Below, one piece after another: positions 28,211 through 37,316 of a DNA stretch of 64,000 nucleotides (positions are counted from its first letter, which is position 1; each line of letters starts with the position of its first letter). Source of the stretch: a virus; IMG/VR virus record IMGVR_UViG_3300026521_000148, positions 1-64,000 of that record; one strand, 5' to 3'. The notes beneath the pieces were generated by a model that did not search any database, had not been told where the DNA came from, and worked only from the letters and a program-made list of their open reading frames with translations. A program made the position numbers and the translations under genes.

Positions 28211-29022
28211 TATTTAATGGTACTAAAACTATGTATAGCGACAGACTTAAAAACTATATGTCTCTAGGCTTACATTATGAACCACTCATAAATACAACAC
28301 TTAATGAGACTTTTGTTATAAAACCTAGATATGATTTTAACGATGATAACATACATTATCCAAAGATAAATGTTTTAGTCATAGGCAGTGATAACAATGA
28401 ACCTAATAAAGAGATAAATAAGTTTAATTTAAGAACGTCACCACATAGCCCACTTGATGCTAGTCTATTTAACCATATACCTTTTTATTTAAGAAAAGTT
28501 AGTGAAGTAGATATGTACCCACCTAGTGATAGGTATGTATTAAGAAAAAATATAACTATAAACGAGGAACTATATCTAGCGTGCTATGGTTATAGAATGG
28601 ACGACATAGTATATAAAGGAGATATAGTTTCTTTTAATAGTATAGATAAAGATTATGTTAATATCACGAAGATAGATACAAATGATGGTAGATATCTTAA
28701 TCCTACTCCTAGAGAGAGGATAGAGCTTTATAAGGCACCAGATTATTATCTTGGTACATTTTTTAAGTTATTCTTCTTTTTTAATAAAGATGAATTAGGA
28801 GAGATGTTAAATAGTTTTAAAACATTATATCCAACTAATCCTATAAATCGTATAACTGAAATGGGTATCTGTAGTAGTATATATTTAGAAGATGATAATG
28901 AGGTCGTATGGTGTGGTATAGAATATTTCATAGATACAGATTATAATATACAAGACGCTTATGATAAATCTTATTTAGAGTTCTACGTGGAAGTAGGTAA
29001 CTCAGAAGTTATAAGGGGATGA
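28207..29022 (+). CDS. Hypothetical protein (271 aa), probable tail/baseplate component
   Basis: No family recognised with confidence. A beta-rich soluble protein with many Y, D, N and P residues (KNITINEELYLACYGYRMDD, a loop-rich LysM-like region near residues 117-135). A short basal domain plus a LysM-like region is typical of some baseplate wedge proteins, and the spike-like gene lies downstream in the same block. The assignment is inference. Confidence 0.6.
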   Translation: MIFNGTKTMYSDRLKNYMSLGLHYEPLINTTLNETFVIKPRYDFNDDNIHYPKINVLVIGSDNNEPNKEINKFNLRTSPHSPLDASLFNHIPFYLRKVSEVDMYPPSDRYVLRKNITINEELYLACYGYRMDDIVYKGDIVSFNSIDKDYVNITKIDTNDGRYLNPTPRERIELYKAPDYYLGTFFKLFFFFNKDELGEMLNSFKTLYPTNPINRITEMGICSSIYLEDDNEVVWCGIEYFIDTDYNIQDAYDKSYLEFYVEVGNSEVIRG

Positions 29023-29023
29023 T

Positions 29024-29536
29024 ATGCGTTTAGTTAGCGTAGATCCTGGTACAGTTACATGTGGAGTTGCTGTATGGGATCTTAATAAAGATTTCACAAT
29101 AGATAAGATGCGTTCTTTTACTATTTATATAAATGGCGATATGGAACTAGACAGACGTATGGGTTTACTTTATAAAATGTTTAAGCAATTTTTTATAGAG
29201 GAAGAACCATTTCAATTAGCTCATGAGACAGGCTTCATAAATAGATTTAGACCACAAGCATATGGACCAATATACACAACAATTTACCTTATACGAAAAG
29301 CATTTTCTGATACTGTATCTGATTATGGTTTATTTGGTTACCCGCCTAAAATGGTTAAATCAGTTGTTAGCATTGGTACTGCTGGTAAAGATGATATGCT
29401 AGCTGCTGTTACGTCTATAAATGAGTTAAAGTCGTTCATAACAGGTAAAGAAAGTGAGCACGAGATAGACGCTATTGCTATAGGGTATACACATATATTA
29501 AATATAAGAATGTATCCAGAAATTTTATTTATTTAA
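29024..29536 (+). CDS. RuvC-like Holliday-junction resolvase (170 aa)
   Basis: Resolves branched DNA during recombination and before packaging. RNase H-fold motifs: VDPGTVTCGVAVWD (first Asp, residue 7), HETGFINRFRPQAYGPIY (catalytic Glu near 67, followed by the RuvC-like R-x-Q helix), PPKMVKSVVSIGTAGKDDM (basic loop) and EIDAIAIGYTH (last Asp near 147). Length and order match bacterial and phage RuvC. Its location in a structural/lysis block rather than with replication genes is notable, but may be linked to head filling. Confidence 0.85.
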   Translation: MRLVSVDPGTVTCGVAVWDLNKDFTIDKMRSFTIYINGDMELDRRMGLLYKMFKQFFIEEEPFQLAHETGFINRFRPQAYGPIYTTIYLIRKAFSDTVSDYGLFGYPPKMVKSVVSIGTAGKDDMLAAVTSINELKSFITGKESEHEIDAIAIGYTHILNIRMYPEILFI

Positions 29537-29549
29537 AAAAAGGAATAAT

Positions 29550-30044
29550 ATGTTTACAACAATATTGTTTAGCAAAAAACTTAAATATATAGGCTACGTT
29601 ATTCTTTTCATTATGGTAGCTATTCCTATCGGTATAGTTTTTAATAACCTATATACATCTGTTTTACATTTAACAGGCGGTGAAACAAAGGATGAAAAGA
29701 TACAAAGACTAGAGCATAACCAACAAGTTTATGAAGATAGTATAAAGTCTATACAACAAGAACAAGTTATCGAAGCTAAAAAACAACACATCATAACTGA
29801 GATACAAGTTACCACTATAAAGGATAAGGTTATCCGTGATAGTTTTAAAGATGATGTTAAGAAAACAGTTGCTACTAAGGTAGCTAAAATACAACATAAA
29901 CAACAATCTACTAAAGCAGAAGAGAAACAGCCTCCTCCTATAACCGAGGTACATGACGAGGAACTCTATGATGAAGTAGGAACAGCTTTTATGGATGGTA
30001 TGGAAAATATATACCTAGAAACGATAAAGGATTACCCAGAATGA
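29550..30044 (+). CDS. Inner-membrane spanin (Rz-like, 164 aa)
   Basis: Probable i-spanin, which links inner and outer membranes and fuses them in the last step of lysis. It has a short cytoplasmic N-terminus, a single membrane helix (about residues 12-33), then a long periplasmic coiled coil rich in K, Q and E (about 48-125), a PPP break, and an acidic C-terminus. The stop overlaps the start of the lipoprotein gene by 4 nt, the classic Rz/Rz1 arrangement. No sequence family can be named; the call rests on topology and gene pairing. Confidence 0.78.
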   Translation: MFTTILFSKKLKYIGYVILFIMVAIPIGIVFNNLYTSVLHLTGGETKDEKIQRLEHNQQVYEDSIKSIQQEQVIEAKKQHIITEIQVTTIKDKVIRDSFKDDVKKTVATKVAKIQHKQQSTKAEEKQPPPITEVHDEELYDEVGTAFMDGMENIYLETIKDYPE

Positions 30045-30367
30045 AAACACTAGTACTAATGTTATATGTTTTATTATTTGTAGGGTGTGGTGAGAAGGTC
30101 ATATATGTACCTAAAACAAAAGTTGTCTATGAAGTAGTTCCAGGTGAACTACTTGTGGACGGCGTTAATGTTACTAAACCACCAAATAGAGAAGTATTTG
30201 TTAAGGCTGGTCCTATAGAGAGGGAATCTATACTAACTTCAACTATCATAGAGTTATATAGCGATATAAAAGAATATAAAACAAAATTATATAACATAAG
30301 GTTATTTAATAAAAAAATGGAGAAGTTAAGAGATGAAACATATGGAGAAACAACTAAGAAACCTTGA
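30041..30367 (+). CDS. Outer-membrane spanin lipoprotein (Rz1-like, 108 aa)
   Basis: It has a signal sequence with a lipobox (MKTLVLMLYVLLFVGC, lipidated Cys16), a proline-containing extended segment (VPKTKVVYEVVPGE, TKPPNREV) and a short helical C-terminus. Together with the preceding gene it forms a two-component spanin pair, so the host has an outer membrane. The last 35 nt overlap the next gene in another frame. Confidence 0.78.
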   Translation: MKTLVLMLYVLLFVGCGEKVIYVPKTKVVYEVVPGELLVDGVNVTKPPNREVFVKAGPIERESILTSTIIELYSDIKEYKTKLYNIRLFNKKMEKLRDETYGETTKKP

Positions 30368-31370
30368 TCTATCTAAGATACATTTTCATTCATATGGCAT
30401 AGTGGCTATGGATAATGTAGATAACGAGAAAGAGATAAAGGTATTTCCTGTAGAGAAGCTATATTTAGAGAATGGTGAAACTATAGTTAAGAATGGTAGT
30501 ATAACTCAAGATGAGGATTACAAACCAACTACGTATACTGTAAAAGAAAAGATACTTACTACTATACCAGAAGATATAGAACCTAGACACATCATAAAGG
30601 AAGAGGCCTTATCGTTAGTTAAGACCAAGTACCTATATAGTACGTGGTTAAATATAAATAACCCAAATAGATACACGCCACCTAATGTTTGTTTAGGAGA
30701 GAAGGTTATTATTTATAAATATGGTAATAGTGATAGATATTTCTGGGATACATTAGGTTTTGAATTAAACTTAAGAAAAGAGGATCATGTTGTAGATGTT
30801 TACAGTGATAAACCAGAAATAAATGAAGATGATGTCGCCAATAATGTAGAGGAAGATTTAGAAGATACATATTACATTATGAAATCTCCTAAAAATAAAA
30901 TAGTTAAATTACATACTACTGATAAGTATGGAGAACTAACAACCTATGATATAACGTTAAATACTAAAGATGGCACATTAGAGGTATTAGATGGTAAAGG
31001 TAATTATATACTATTAGATAGTGATAAAGATACCTACACCACTAATATAAATAAAGACCTCATAGATACGGTTGGTAACGATAGGATCTCAGATATAAAA
31101 AATGATGAAAATATAACTATAGGTAACGAAAGAAAAACGGACATAGCTAAAAATGATACTGAAACAATAGGTGATACAAAAACTATATCTCTTAAGAAAA
31201 TAGCTATAAAGAATGATACGACTGAACTTATATCGTTGTTATCCGAATATATAGCTACACATATAACAGAACAACATATAGGCAATTTAGGAATACCTAC
31301 TGTACTGACAGGTGATTTCATAAGTAAGTACCAAGATATAAAATCTAGGTTAGATACATTAAAGGTTTAA
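30333..31370 (+). CDS. Baseplate spike-like protein with C-terminal beta-helix repeats (345 aa)
   Basis: Residues about 225-295 are a chain of short repeats (DKDTYTTNINKDLIDTVGND, RISDIKNDENITIGNERKTD and further units) of the T4 gp5/VgrG type, in which three chains wind into a triangular beta-helix. The N-terminal half has beta-rich segments and could bind the hub. A helical tail follows the repeats. There is no lysozyme domain here; the lysozyme is in the tape measure. The ATG at 30333 has a GGAG upstream; an in-frame ATG at 30342 is an alternative. Confidence 0.68.
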   Translation: MKHMEKQLRNLDLSKIHFHSYGIVAMDNVDNEKEIKVFPVEKLYLENGETIVKNGSITQDEDYKPTTYTVKEKILTTIPEDIEPRHIIKEEALSLVKTKYLYSTWLNINNPNRYTPPNVCLGEKVIIYKYGNSDRYFWDTLGFELNLRKEDHVVDVYSDKPEINEDDVANNVEEDLEDTYYIMKSPKNKIVKLHTTDKYGELTTYDITLNTKDGTLEVLDGKGNYILLDSDKDTYTTNINKDLIDTVGNDRISDIKNDENITIGNERKTDIAKNDTETIGDTKTISLKKIAIKNDTTELISLLSEYIATHITEQHIGNLGIPTVLTGDFISKYQDIKSRLDTLKV

Positions 31371-31372
31371 AA

Positions 31373-31864
31373 ATGGACGCAAATAACCCAGCTACATTAA
31401 TAGCTAGTGAATACAAACATATATGCGAAATAGGAGAAGCCGACAGTACAACTCTTTTAACCTTAATGGCTGTAGCTCTAGATACTGAGTTTCAGAAAGG
31501 TTTAGTGTCTATGAAAAATGTCGATATAACCCCACCTACCGATAGTTTAAAATTTACAGCACAAAGTAATCCTTCTGATAATGCTCGACATATAGCGGAA
31601 CAAGTTACATCATATTGGTTACAAACAATAACACCTACAGGTATACCACAATCGTGTGATAGTATAACTGGCGTTAGTAATGATGCTAGTAAAATAAAAG
31701 ACCCTATAGAAAGTAATCTATTAAGTATCTATAACGGTAGTATCTTAACGCCAAGTTTTTATCATTTCTGTGACGCTATTATAAAAGAAGTAAAAAAAAT
31801 AACATGGGTAGTAAACGAAGCTAGTAGTAAATGTGCTACAACATTCACTGTAACGATATCATGA
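31373..31864 (+). CDS. Hypothetical protein (163 aa), probable virion-associated
   Basis: Not recognised. A soluble protein with an N-terminal helical part (EYKHICEIGEADSTTLLTLM) and S/T-rich C-terminus. It starts 2 nt after the spike-like gene and ends the plus-strand block, so a tail role is likely by context only. Confidence 0.7.
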   Translation: MDANNPATLIASEYKHICEIGEADSTTLLTLMAVALDTEFQKGLVSMKNVDITPPTDSLKFTAQSNPSDNARHIAEQVTSYWLQTITPTGIPQSCDSITGVSNDASKIKDPIESNLLSIYNGSILTPSFYHFCDAIIKEVKKITWVVNEASSKCATTFTVTIS

Positions 31865-31882
31865 AGAGTAAATACTCTTCAT
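31861..31882. terminator. Hairpin terminator between convergent genes
   Basis: ATGAAGAGTA / TACTCTTCAT stem overlapping the stop of the 163-aa gene; shared with the end of the HD-domain gene. Confidence 0.65.
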
Positions 31883-31887
31883 GATAG

Positions 31888-32556
31888 CTACCCTTTTACA
31901 CTCACCATATAGTCTTTAAGATATTCTGTTAACTCTAGCTGGAACCGCTCGTATTCATCTTTATACAATTCTTTGTATTTACTATCATTCTCCCATAGAT
32001 AACCATTTACACCAAACTTATCTCTTAAGTGATTAACAACATCATCTACTGTCCTGTTCTTAGCTTTATTATATTCTAAAGTTCTATTAAGAACATCTTC
32101 GAATATAGGCTTACCTTTATCAGCAGCTCTTATTAGCGTTATGTAGTCCACGTCTATAGGGAATGTATCATAATCTATCTTAATACTGGCTCTATGGTAT
32201 AGGACCATATTAGCTATAGTTGTTATCTCGCTACAATCAAGATCCCATGTGTGCTCAACCACGGGACACTCATTATCAACAGCAACCATCGTTTCTATAA
32301 CATAACGATACGCCTTAATGTTATGTATATCTCTATATTCATCATTAGAGAATATATCATGTAGATATACACCTAAAAACGATACTTTGCGATTTAGTTC
32401 ATAATTAAATTTGTTAGCTAACCTACAAAACTCAGACCACACGTTATCAACATGATCTATTTGGTGTGCTTTATCATTTTTTATATAGAACTCGTTTATT
32501 AGGTATTCTCTAACGACATTCTCTTCTTTTGTTAATTTAACATCTAAATTAGCCAT
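31888..32556 (-). CDS. HD-domain phosphohydrolase (222 aa)
   Basis: A metal-dependent phosphohydrolase of the HD superfamily. The ligand pattern is visible: H in AHQIDHVDNV (about residue 34), HD in GVYLHDIFSND (about 66-67), H in LYHRAS (about 119) and D in ITLIRAADKGK (about 144). The closest pattern is that of small stand-alone HD hydrolases acting on nucleotides or (p)ppGpp-like compounds, but the substrate is unknown. It has its own class I motif (32592-32615). Confidence 0.8.
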   Translation of the reverse strand: MANLDVKLTKEENVVREYLINEFYIKNDKAHQIDHVDNVWSEFCRLANKFNYELNRKVSFLGVYLHDIFSNDEYRDIHNIKAYRYVIETMVAVDNECPVVEHTWDLDCSEITTIANMVLYHRASIKIDYDTFPIDVDYITLIRAADKGKPIFEDVLNRTLEYNKAKNRTVDDVVNHLRDKFGVNGYLWENDSKYKELYKDEYERFQLELTEYLKDYMVSVKG

Positions 32557-32591
32557 ACTTCTTTCCTTTTATATAATAATATTAGTACACT

Positions 32592-32615
32592 GTACTATAT
32601 AAATAATATATAAGT
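32592..32615 (-). promoter_or_regulatory. Class I promoter-like motif
   Basis: TACTATATAAATAATATATA on the plus strand, 36-59 nt before the HD-domain gene. Confidence 0.6.
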
Positions 32616-32630
32616 TAAAATATATAGATA

Positions 32631-32655
32631 TACAGTAGGATTTAATCCTACTGTA
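32631..32655 (-). terminator. Hairpin terminator
   Basis: TACAGTAGGA / TCCTACTGTA stem after the 326-aa gene. Confidence 0.75.
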
Positions 32656-32657
32656 TA

Positions 32658-33638
32658 TTATTTAAATACGTTTAAAAGTATATTGTAGCCTTCTTTAAAA
32701 GAACTAGCTACACTATCTGTTATAGATTTATCCTCATCTTCCATCTCTATCATTTTGATAGTAGCTACTAACATATCTACTAACTGGTAATATAAATAAA
32801 AAAGGAACGCTACTGCCGTTAACATCTTAGCCATATTACCGATATACATACTTATCTTTTTTATATCATCTTTACTTATAGAGGCTTTCTTACTTTTTAT
32901 AATGTCATAAAGAAGATCTAATTTACTATTTATCTCTTCATTAAGTTCATAGATTCTTTCTAAGTTTTCCATTCTATAAACGTTACCTAATTTTAAAGTT
33001 AAGTTTATAGTTTCATTAAGTTCTCTAAAATTTTTAGTTAGTCTCTTTAACTCCACTCTATCCTTAAGTAACTTATCATGTGTTACTGTGTCTAAAGATT
33101 TGTTAATGTTTTTAACATTTGAAGCTAAAGCGGATACTTCATCTTTATCTACATTAACATTTAATTCATCTTTTTTACTATCTAATAAACTATCTAAGAA
33201 ATTTATAAACCTATTCATAGAGTCTTCTAACCCGTTGACATAACTACTATTAGCAGCTAATAGTTCCATCAACTCTTTATACGTTAACTTAAGTCCTAAT
33301 ATAACAGGAGCTTTCCTATTCTCCACGCTATGGAACTTTATTCTGTCGCTAACTTTTATAAATGTAGGTCTAGCTTTATGTAAGTTAGTAATAGAAGGTG
33401 TCTTAGTTTTATACTCCATAAGGTCTTCTATAAAGATATTTGTATTTTGAAAGAATCCCATAACACCTTTAATGCTATTTTCAAAAGCTTTATCTATTTT
33501 ATAAAGAGTTTTGTCTAGTAGTTCAAAACCTTCATTCCCGACATCTATATCTTCATTACCAACAAGATCTTTTATAAGCCCAGTTGAAACTTCATCAACT
33601 TTTTTACTATACATATTGTATACATTACTAGTAAACAT
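32658..33638 (-). CDS. Hypothetical helical protein with one hydrophobic segment (326 aa)
   Basis: Not recognised. Mostly helical with long coiled-coil-like stretches (about residues 140-250), and a hydrophobic helix near residues 265-295 (MAKMLTAVAFLFYLYYQLVD) that could insert in a membrane. It is expressed as a single gene behind a TTGAAATTATAG element. It could be a virion internal or tail protein, but nothing fixes the role. Confidence 0.75.
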   Translation of the reverse strand: MFTSNVYNMYSKKVDEVSTGLIKDLVGNEDIDVGNEGFELLDKTLYKIDKAFENSIKGVMGFFQNTNIFIEDLMEYKTKTPSITNLHKARPTFIKVSDRIKFHSVENRKAPVILGLKLTYKELMELLAANSSYVNGLEDSMNRFINFLDSLLDSKKDELNVNVDKDEVSALASNVKNINKSLDTVTHDKLLKDRVELKRLTKNFRELNETINLTLKLGNVYRMENLERIYELNEEINSKLDLLYDIIKSKKASISKDDIKKISMYIGNMAKMLTAVAFLFYLYYQLVDMLVATIKMIEMEDEDKSITDSVASSFKEGYNILLNVFK

Positions 33639-33650
33639 CGTTATCCTTTG

Positions 33651-33666
33651 CTATAATTTCAACAGA
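33651..33666 (-). promoter_or_regulatory. Class II promoter-like motif
   Basis: GTTGAAATTATAG on the minus strand, close to the ATG at 33638 with AAAGGAT between. Confidence 0.45.
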
Positions 33667-33726
33667 TGTATTACTATATAGTTAATTTACACATATAAAC
33701 AATTAACTGAATTTTAGGAGTAAGAT

Positions 33727-36138
33727 ATGAAATTAATAAGTTTAGAATTAAAAAATTATACAAGACTTTATGTATCAGGTATAAAACATATTATATACAC
33801 ACCAGAAACATCGTTTAATATTATACTTGGTAGAAATGGTTCCGGTAAATCATCTCTAGTTAAGGAGATGTTCCCGAATGTAGATGAACTTAAAAATGAC
33901 TACGGTAAAGGCGGTTATAAGATACTTAGACTTGAACATAATAGTAATAAGTATGTTATAAGTTATAATAGAGATAATAACAAACATAGTTTTATAGTTA
34001 ACGATGAAGAACTTAATAAACAGTATATACAGAAGACACAGAAGATATTGATAGAACAACATTTTAAACTTAATAAACATATATACGAGATGTTATTGTC
34101 TACTAATAACTTTACATCTATGTCTGTATCAGAAAGAAAGAGATGGTTCACAGATATATTAACAACCGTAGATTATGATTACGCACTTAACCTGTATAAT
34201 AAAACTAAAGTTAGACTTAAAGAATTAACTTCATTTATGAAATTAGTGCAAGCTAAACTCATGAAGAATTCAGACCTTATGAAGGAATTAACTCCTGAAT
34301 ATATAAAAGGTCTAGAAACAGAGAAAGAGATGTTGTATAAACTAGTCGACCATATGTTATCTATGAAAAGTAATGAACAACAGATGCAACCAGTTAATAT
34401 CAATCTTTTAGAACAGAAAGTGAATGAATTAGAACATTATATGTCTAAAATAGAACAAGGTAAGAATAAAGAGTTTTATAATAGAGAAATCTTTTCACTA
34501 TTAAAACAACGTGATGATATACGTGAAAGAAGTAAAAAAATACAACAACAACTATCTAAAATAGATGAACTTAAAATAGATAAAGGTGTTTCTTTAAAAG
34601 ATTTAGAAGAAGAGAAAAATAGTCTATTATCTAAAATAAAAGAGTTACTTGTTAGATACGATGTTAATGATATAGATGAACTAATATTAGAGACGTCTTC
34701 ATATAGAAATTCGTATAACTCATTGTTAATGAAAGCTGAGAGTATACAGCCATTAGTTAGTTATCATAGTACAGATGTAAGTAAGTTAAGAGATTTATTA
34801 AAACATAAAGAAGGTAAGTTATCATTACTATCTGAACAGTTTATAAAACTAGATAAAGAATTTATGTTACTAAGTTCTTTTAAAGAGCAGCCCGATGTAA
34901 CATGTCCATCTTGTTCTAACATATTTAAACCTAACTTTGATAATGGTAAATATATTAAACTTAAGGAAGAGATAAGTAAGATATATAAAGAAAAAGAAAA
35001 GATAACAGAAGAATATGAAACTATCAAGTTTCAGTTAGAACAGACTCTTGATCTAAATAATACGTTAGATAGTCTAACAGATGAGCTAGATAGTTGTTGT
35101 AAACATATGAAAAAACGTTTAGAACCTCTTATAACAGAACATATCGTATCTATATTTAGTTCTACTTTAGCTGTACTACCAGATTATAACGAACTGCTAT
35201 CTTTAAGAGATAAGTTAGCAGAATTAGATAGTAAAATAAACGTTTATAAAAAACTATCTTCTGAAAAGCTAGATTTCATAGCTAATAGAAAGAAAGAACT
35301 TATAGATGAGCATATATCCAATATACACAAGATAGAAAGTATAAATAATACTATAGATAGTTATAAGTTAAAGTTAAAACAACTGGACACAATAATATCA
35401 CTACAAACTGACATATCTTCATTAATCAGGAGACAACATAAATATAAACTTAACGTACGGGAGGTAGAGTTTAATAGATATATAAACAATGTTGTTTTAG
35501 AACTTAAGAGAGATATAACTGATATAGAAACTAAACTATTAGAATTTGATAGGCTTAAGTCTAATAGTGAAGAGTTAGAGTTAGAGTTAAAAGAATATGA
35601 GATTAAACTTAAAAGCGTTAAAGAGTTAGAGAAACTATTATCACCGACTAAGGGTTTAATAGGCGAATCTATAAATACAACTATGAACTCTATACTTAAC
35701 AGAATGAATGAGATCATTAATAAAGTATGGTCTTATGAAATAGATATATTACCATGTGATATAAATGAAAGTGATTTAACATTTAGATTCCCTGTTAATA
35801 TTAATAGCGCTAAAATCATACCCGATATAAGTAAAGGTAGTAGCTCTATAAAAGATATCATAGACTTAGCATTTAAAATAACAGCTATGGAATTCTTAGA
35901 GTTACTAGATTACCCTCTTATCCTAGATGAGTTAGGTAGTACATTTTCAGTTAGTCATAGAGTTAGTGTATATGATTTTGTAGACGAGTTAAGTAAAGGT
36001 TATTTTAATCAGGTATTTATGATAAGCCATTTTGACGATATGTTTGGTAGATTTAAAAATACAGATGTTATTGTATTAGACAATGATGGTATAAACTTTA
36101 CAGGTACGCATAATAAAATCATAGAGATAAAAAGATAA
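33727..36138 (+). CDS. Rad50/SbcC/gp46-like recombination ATPase (803 aa)
   Basis: ATPase subunit of a double-strand-end processing nuclease. Walker A is GRNGSGKSS (about residues 36-44), followed by long coiled coils with a zinc-hook CPSC at about 395-398. At the C-terminal end an SKGSSSIKDIIDLAF segment acts as the signature motif and YPLILDELGS as Walker B (about residues 730-739). The order is that of full-length SMC-like Rad50 proteins, with a fairly short coiled coil as in phage gp46. The partner nuclease (gp47/Mre11) is not in this window. It is flanked by its own terminator, so it is a single-gene unit. Confidence 0.88.
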   Translation: MKLISLELKNYTRLYVSGIKHIIYTPETSFNIILGRNGSGKSSLVKEMFPNVDELKNDYGKGGYKILRLEHNSNKYVISYNRDNNKHSFIVNDEELNKQYIQKTQKILIEQHFKLNKHIYEMLLSTNNFTSMSVSERKRWFTDILTTVDYDYALNLYNKTKVRLKELTSFMKLVQAKLMKNSDLMKELTPEYIKGLETEKEMLYKLVDHMLSMKSNEQQMQPVNINLLEQKVNELEHYMSKIEQGKNKEFYNREIFSLLKQRDDIRERSKKIQQQLSKIDELKIDKGVSLKDLEEEKNSLLSKIKELLVRYDVNDIDELILETSSYRNSYNSLLMKAESIQPLVSYHSTDVSKLRDLLKHKEGKLSLLSEQFIKLDKEFMLLSSFKEQPDVTCPSCSNIFKPNFDNGKYIKLKEEISKIYKEKEKITEEYETIKFQLEQTLDLNNTLDSLTDELDSCCKHMKKRLEPLITEHIVSIFSSTLAVLPDYNELLSLRDKLAELDSKINVYKKLSSEKLDFIANRKKELIDEHISNIHKIESINNTIDSYKLKLKQLDTIISLQTDISSLIRRQHKYKLNVREVEFNRYINNVVLELKRDITDIETKLLEFDRLKSNSEELELELKEYEIKLKSVKELEKLLSPTKGLIGESINTTMNSILNRMNEIINKVWSYEIDILPCDINESDLTFRFPVNINSAKIIPDISKGSSSIKDIIDLAFKITAMEFLELLDYPLILDELGSTFSVSHRVSVYDFVDELSKGYFNQVFMISHFDDMFGRFKNTDVIVLDNDGINFTGTHNKIIEIKR

Positions 36139-36165
36139 GATATACTAGCTACGCTAGTATATCTT
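36137..36165. terminator. Bidirectional hairpin terminator
   Basis: AAGATATACTAG / CTAGTATATCTT stem between the convergent ATPase gene and the 153-aa gene; it overlaps both 3' ends. Confidence 0.75.
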
Positions 36166-36615
36166 ACATATTTCATATGGTAAATTATTAAGAACGACTA
36201 TTTTGTTATTGTTTCTATACATTATATAATTGTTTAGTTCATCTGTTACAACGATATTTACGTATTCAGGATCTTCTCTACTGTTAACATTATATTCTAT
36301 ACATAGTTTATTATCATCTACATGATGCCATCTGATTACAGGCTTATAAAGAATTATGACATTATCAAATTTATCTATAACTAATCCAGATTGTGAAACT
36401 ATCTGCTCTTCTTCGAAATATTTTACCTCTCCTTTATACAATGTTTCTAATAATAAATCTGGTCGTTTTTCATATGTTGTTACCTTATATAATCTTTCTA
36501 AGGTATCATCATGTATATCTAATTCATCTTTAGATTTTATAATACCTAACCTACCATTAGATATAACCAATAATATGTTATATTCATCTTCTTTTAATAA
36601 CGCTACCTTATACAT
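36154..36615 (-). CDS. Hypothetical protein (153 aa)
   Basis: Not recognised. A soluble beta-rich protein. AAGGAGT precedes the ATG, and a TTTGAATAAAA element (class II type) overlaps the same short leader. Confidence 0.7.
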   Translation of the reverse strand: MYKVALLKEDEYNILLVISNGRLGIIKSKDELDIHDDTLERLYKVTTYEKRPDLLLETLYKGEVKYFEEEQIVSQSGLVIDKFDNVIILYKPVIRWHHVDDNKLCIEYNVNSREDPEYVNIVVTDELNNYIMYRNNNKIVVLNNLPYEICKIY

Positions 36616-36639
36616 ATTAACTCCTTTTATTCAAAAGAA

Positions 36640-36710
36640 AAAAGCGTATAGTAATTTATATATGCTTTTGATACACAAATGCATAGTATAGCGCGATATC
36701 GCGCTATACT
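36640..36710 (-). terminator. Two-part terminator (palindrome plus T-tailed hairpin)
   Basis: A perfect GC-richer palindrome at 36685-36710 (AGTATAGCGCGAT core) is followed on the minus strand by a second hairpin at about 36640-36668 that ends in CGCTTTTTTCTTTT. It terminates the 105-aa gene. Confidence 0.65.
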
Positions 36711-36727
36711 ACATTCTACACTATAAT

Positions 36728-37045
36728 TTAATATCGGCGTATCAGTCTTTTAAAGATTCTGTATTTCACCCATATCCTATGTTCCAATAATTCTTCTAGG
36801 CTATCGTATTTATAACTTGGCTCACCTATAGATGTTCCTAAGTTCTCAATTTTTAAACATCTATTACGTGTGTAAAAATATACATTCTTATCCAGTTTTG
36901 CTATGTACAGTTTATAGAAATAATATTTTCTACACATCTCACATCCGCCATTGATGCCTATCATATATAGCCTGTCATCATTCTGTTTTGGTGTGAATAC
37001 TACTAATAATAGAAACATAATGGTACCAATTATAAAATAATCCAT
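36728..37045 (-). CDS. Membrane-anchored small protein (105 aa)
   Basis: One N-terminal membrane helix (MDYFIIGTIMFLLLVVF), then a CEMC pair and a basic C-terminal part. The orientation (short N-out or N-in) is unclear, and no family is recognised. It follows the 53-aa membrane protein in one short operon. Confidence 0.7.
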   Translation of the reverse strand: MDYFIIGTIMFLLLVVFTPKQNDDRLYMIGINGGCEMCRKYYFYKLYIAKLDKNVYFYTRNRCLKIENLGTSIGEPSYKYDSLEELLEHRIWVKYRIFKRLIRRY

Positions 37046-37057
37046 GTTTACTCCATT

Positions 37058-37219
37058 CTATTTATCGATATCATAATACCCATACGTAACTATGGTTAAA
37101 AATAACTGAGTCTCTGTGTATTCAGGGTGCGTTACTCTTAAGTATATATTACCTATCATAATGTAACCTACAAAAGCAATAGCTACCAGCGTTACTAATG
37201 CGTCTTTAATCTTTTCCAT
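37058..37219 (-). CDS. Small single-pass membrane protein (53 aa)
   Basis: A short frame with an AGGAAG ribosome-binding site and a class I motif upstream (37252-37270). It begins MEKIKDALVTLVAIAFVG and has one membrane helix (about residues 7-27) and a tyrosine-rich C-terminus. It is co-transcribed with the next membrane protein. Function unknown. Confidence 0.65.
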   Translation of the reverse strand: MEKIKDALVTLVAIAFVGYIMIGNIYLRVTHPEYTETQLFLTIVTYGYYDIDK

Positions 37220-37251
37220 GATTCTTCCTTATTTACTTTTATTAGTACACT

Positions 37252-37270
37252 GTACTATTTTAATAATATA
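37252..37270 (-). promoter_or_regulatory. Class I promoter-like motif
   Basis: GTACTATTTTAATAATATA on the plus strand, between the beta' terminator and the 53-aa gene. Confidence 0.55.
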
Positions 37271-37288
37271 AAAATAAAAAAGATTAGA

Positions 37289-37316
37289 ATGTATGGTGGG
37301 ACATCCCACCATACAT
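37289..37316 (-). terminator. Hairpin terminator after RNA polymerase beta'
   Basis: ATGTATGGTGGG / CCCACCATACAT perfect 12-bp stem with a 4-nt loop, followed on the minus strand by CTAATCTTTTTTATTTTT. Confidence 0.85.
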
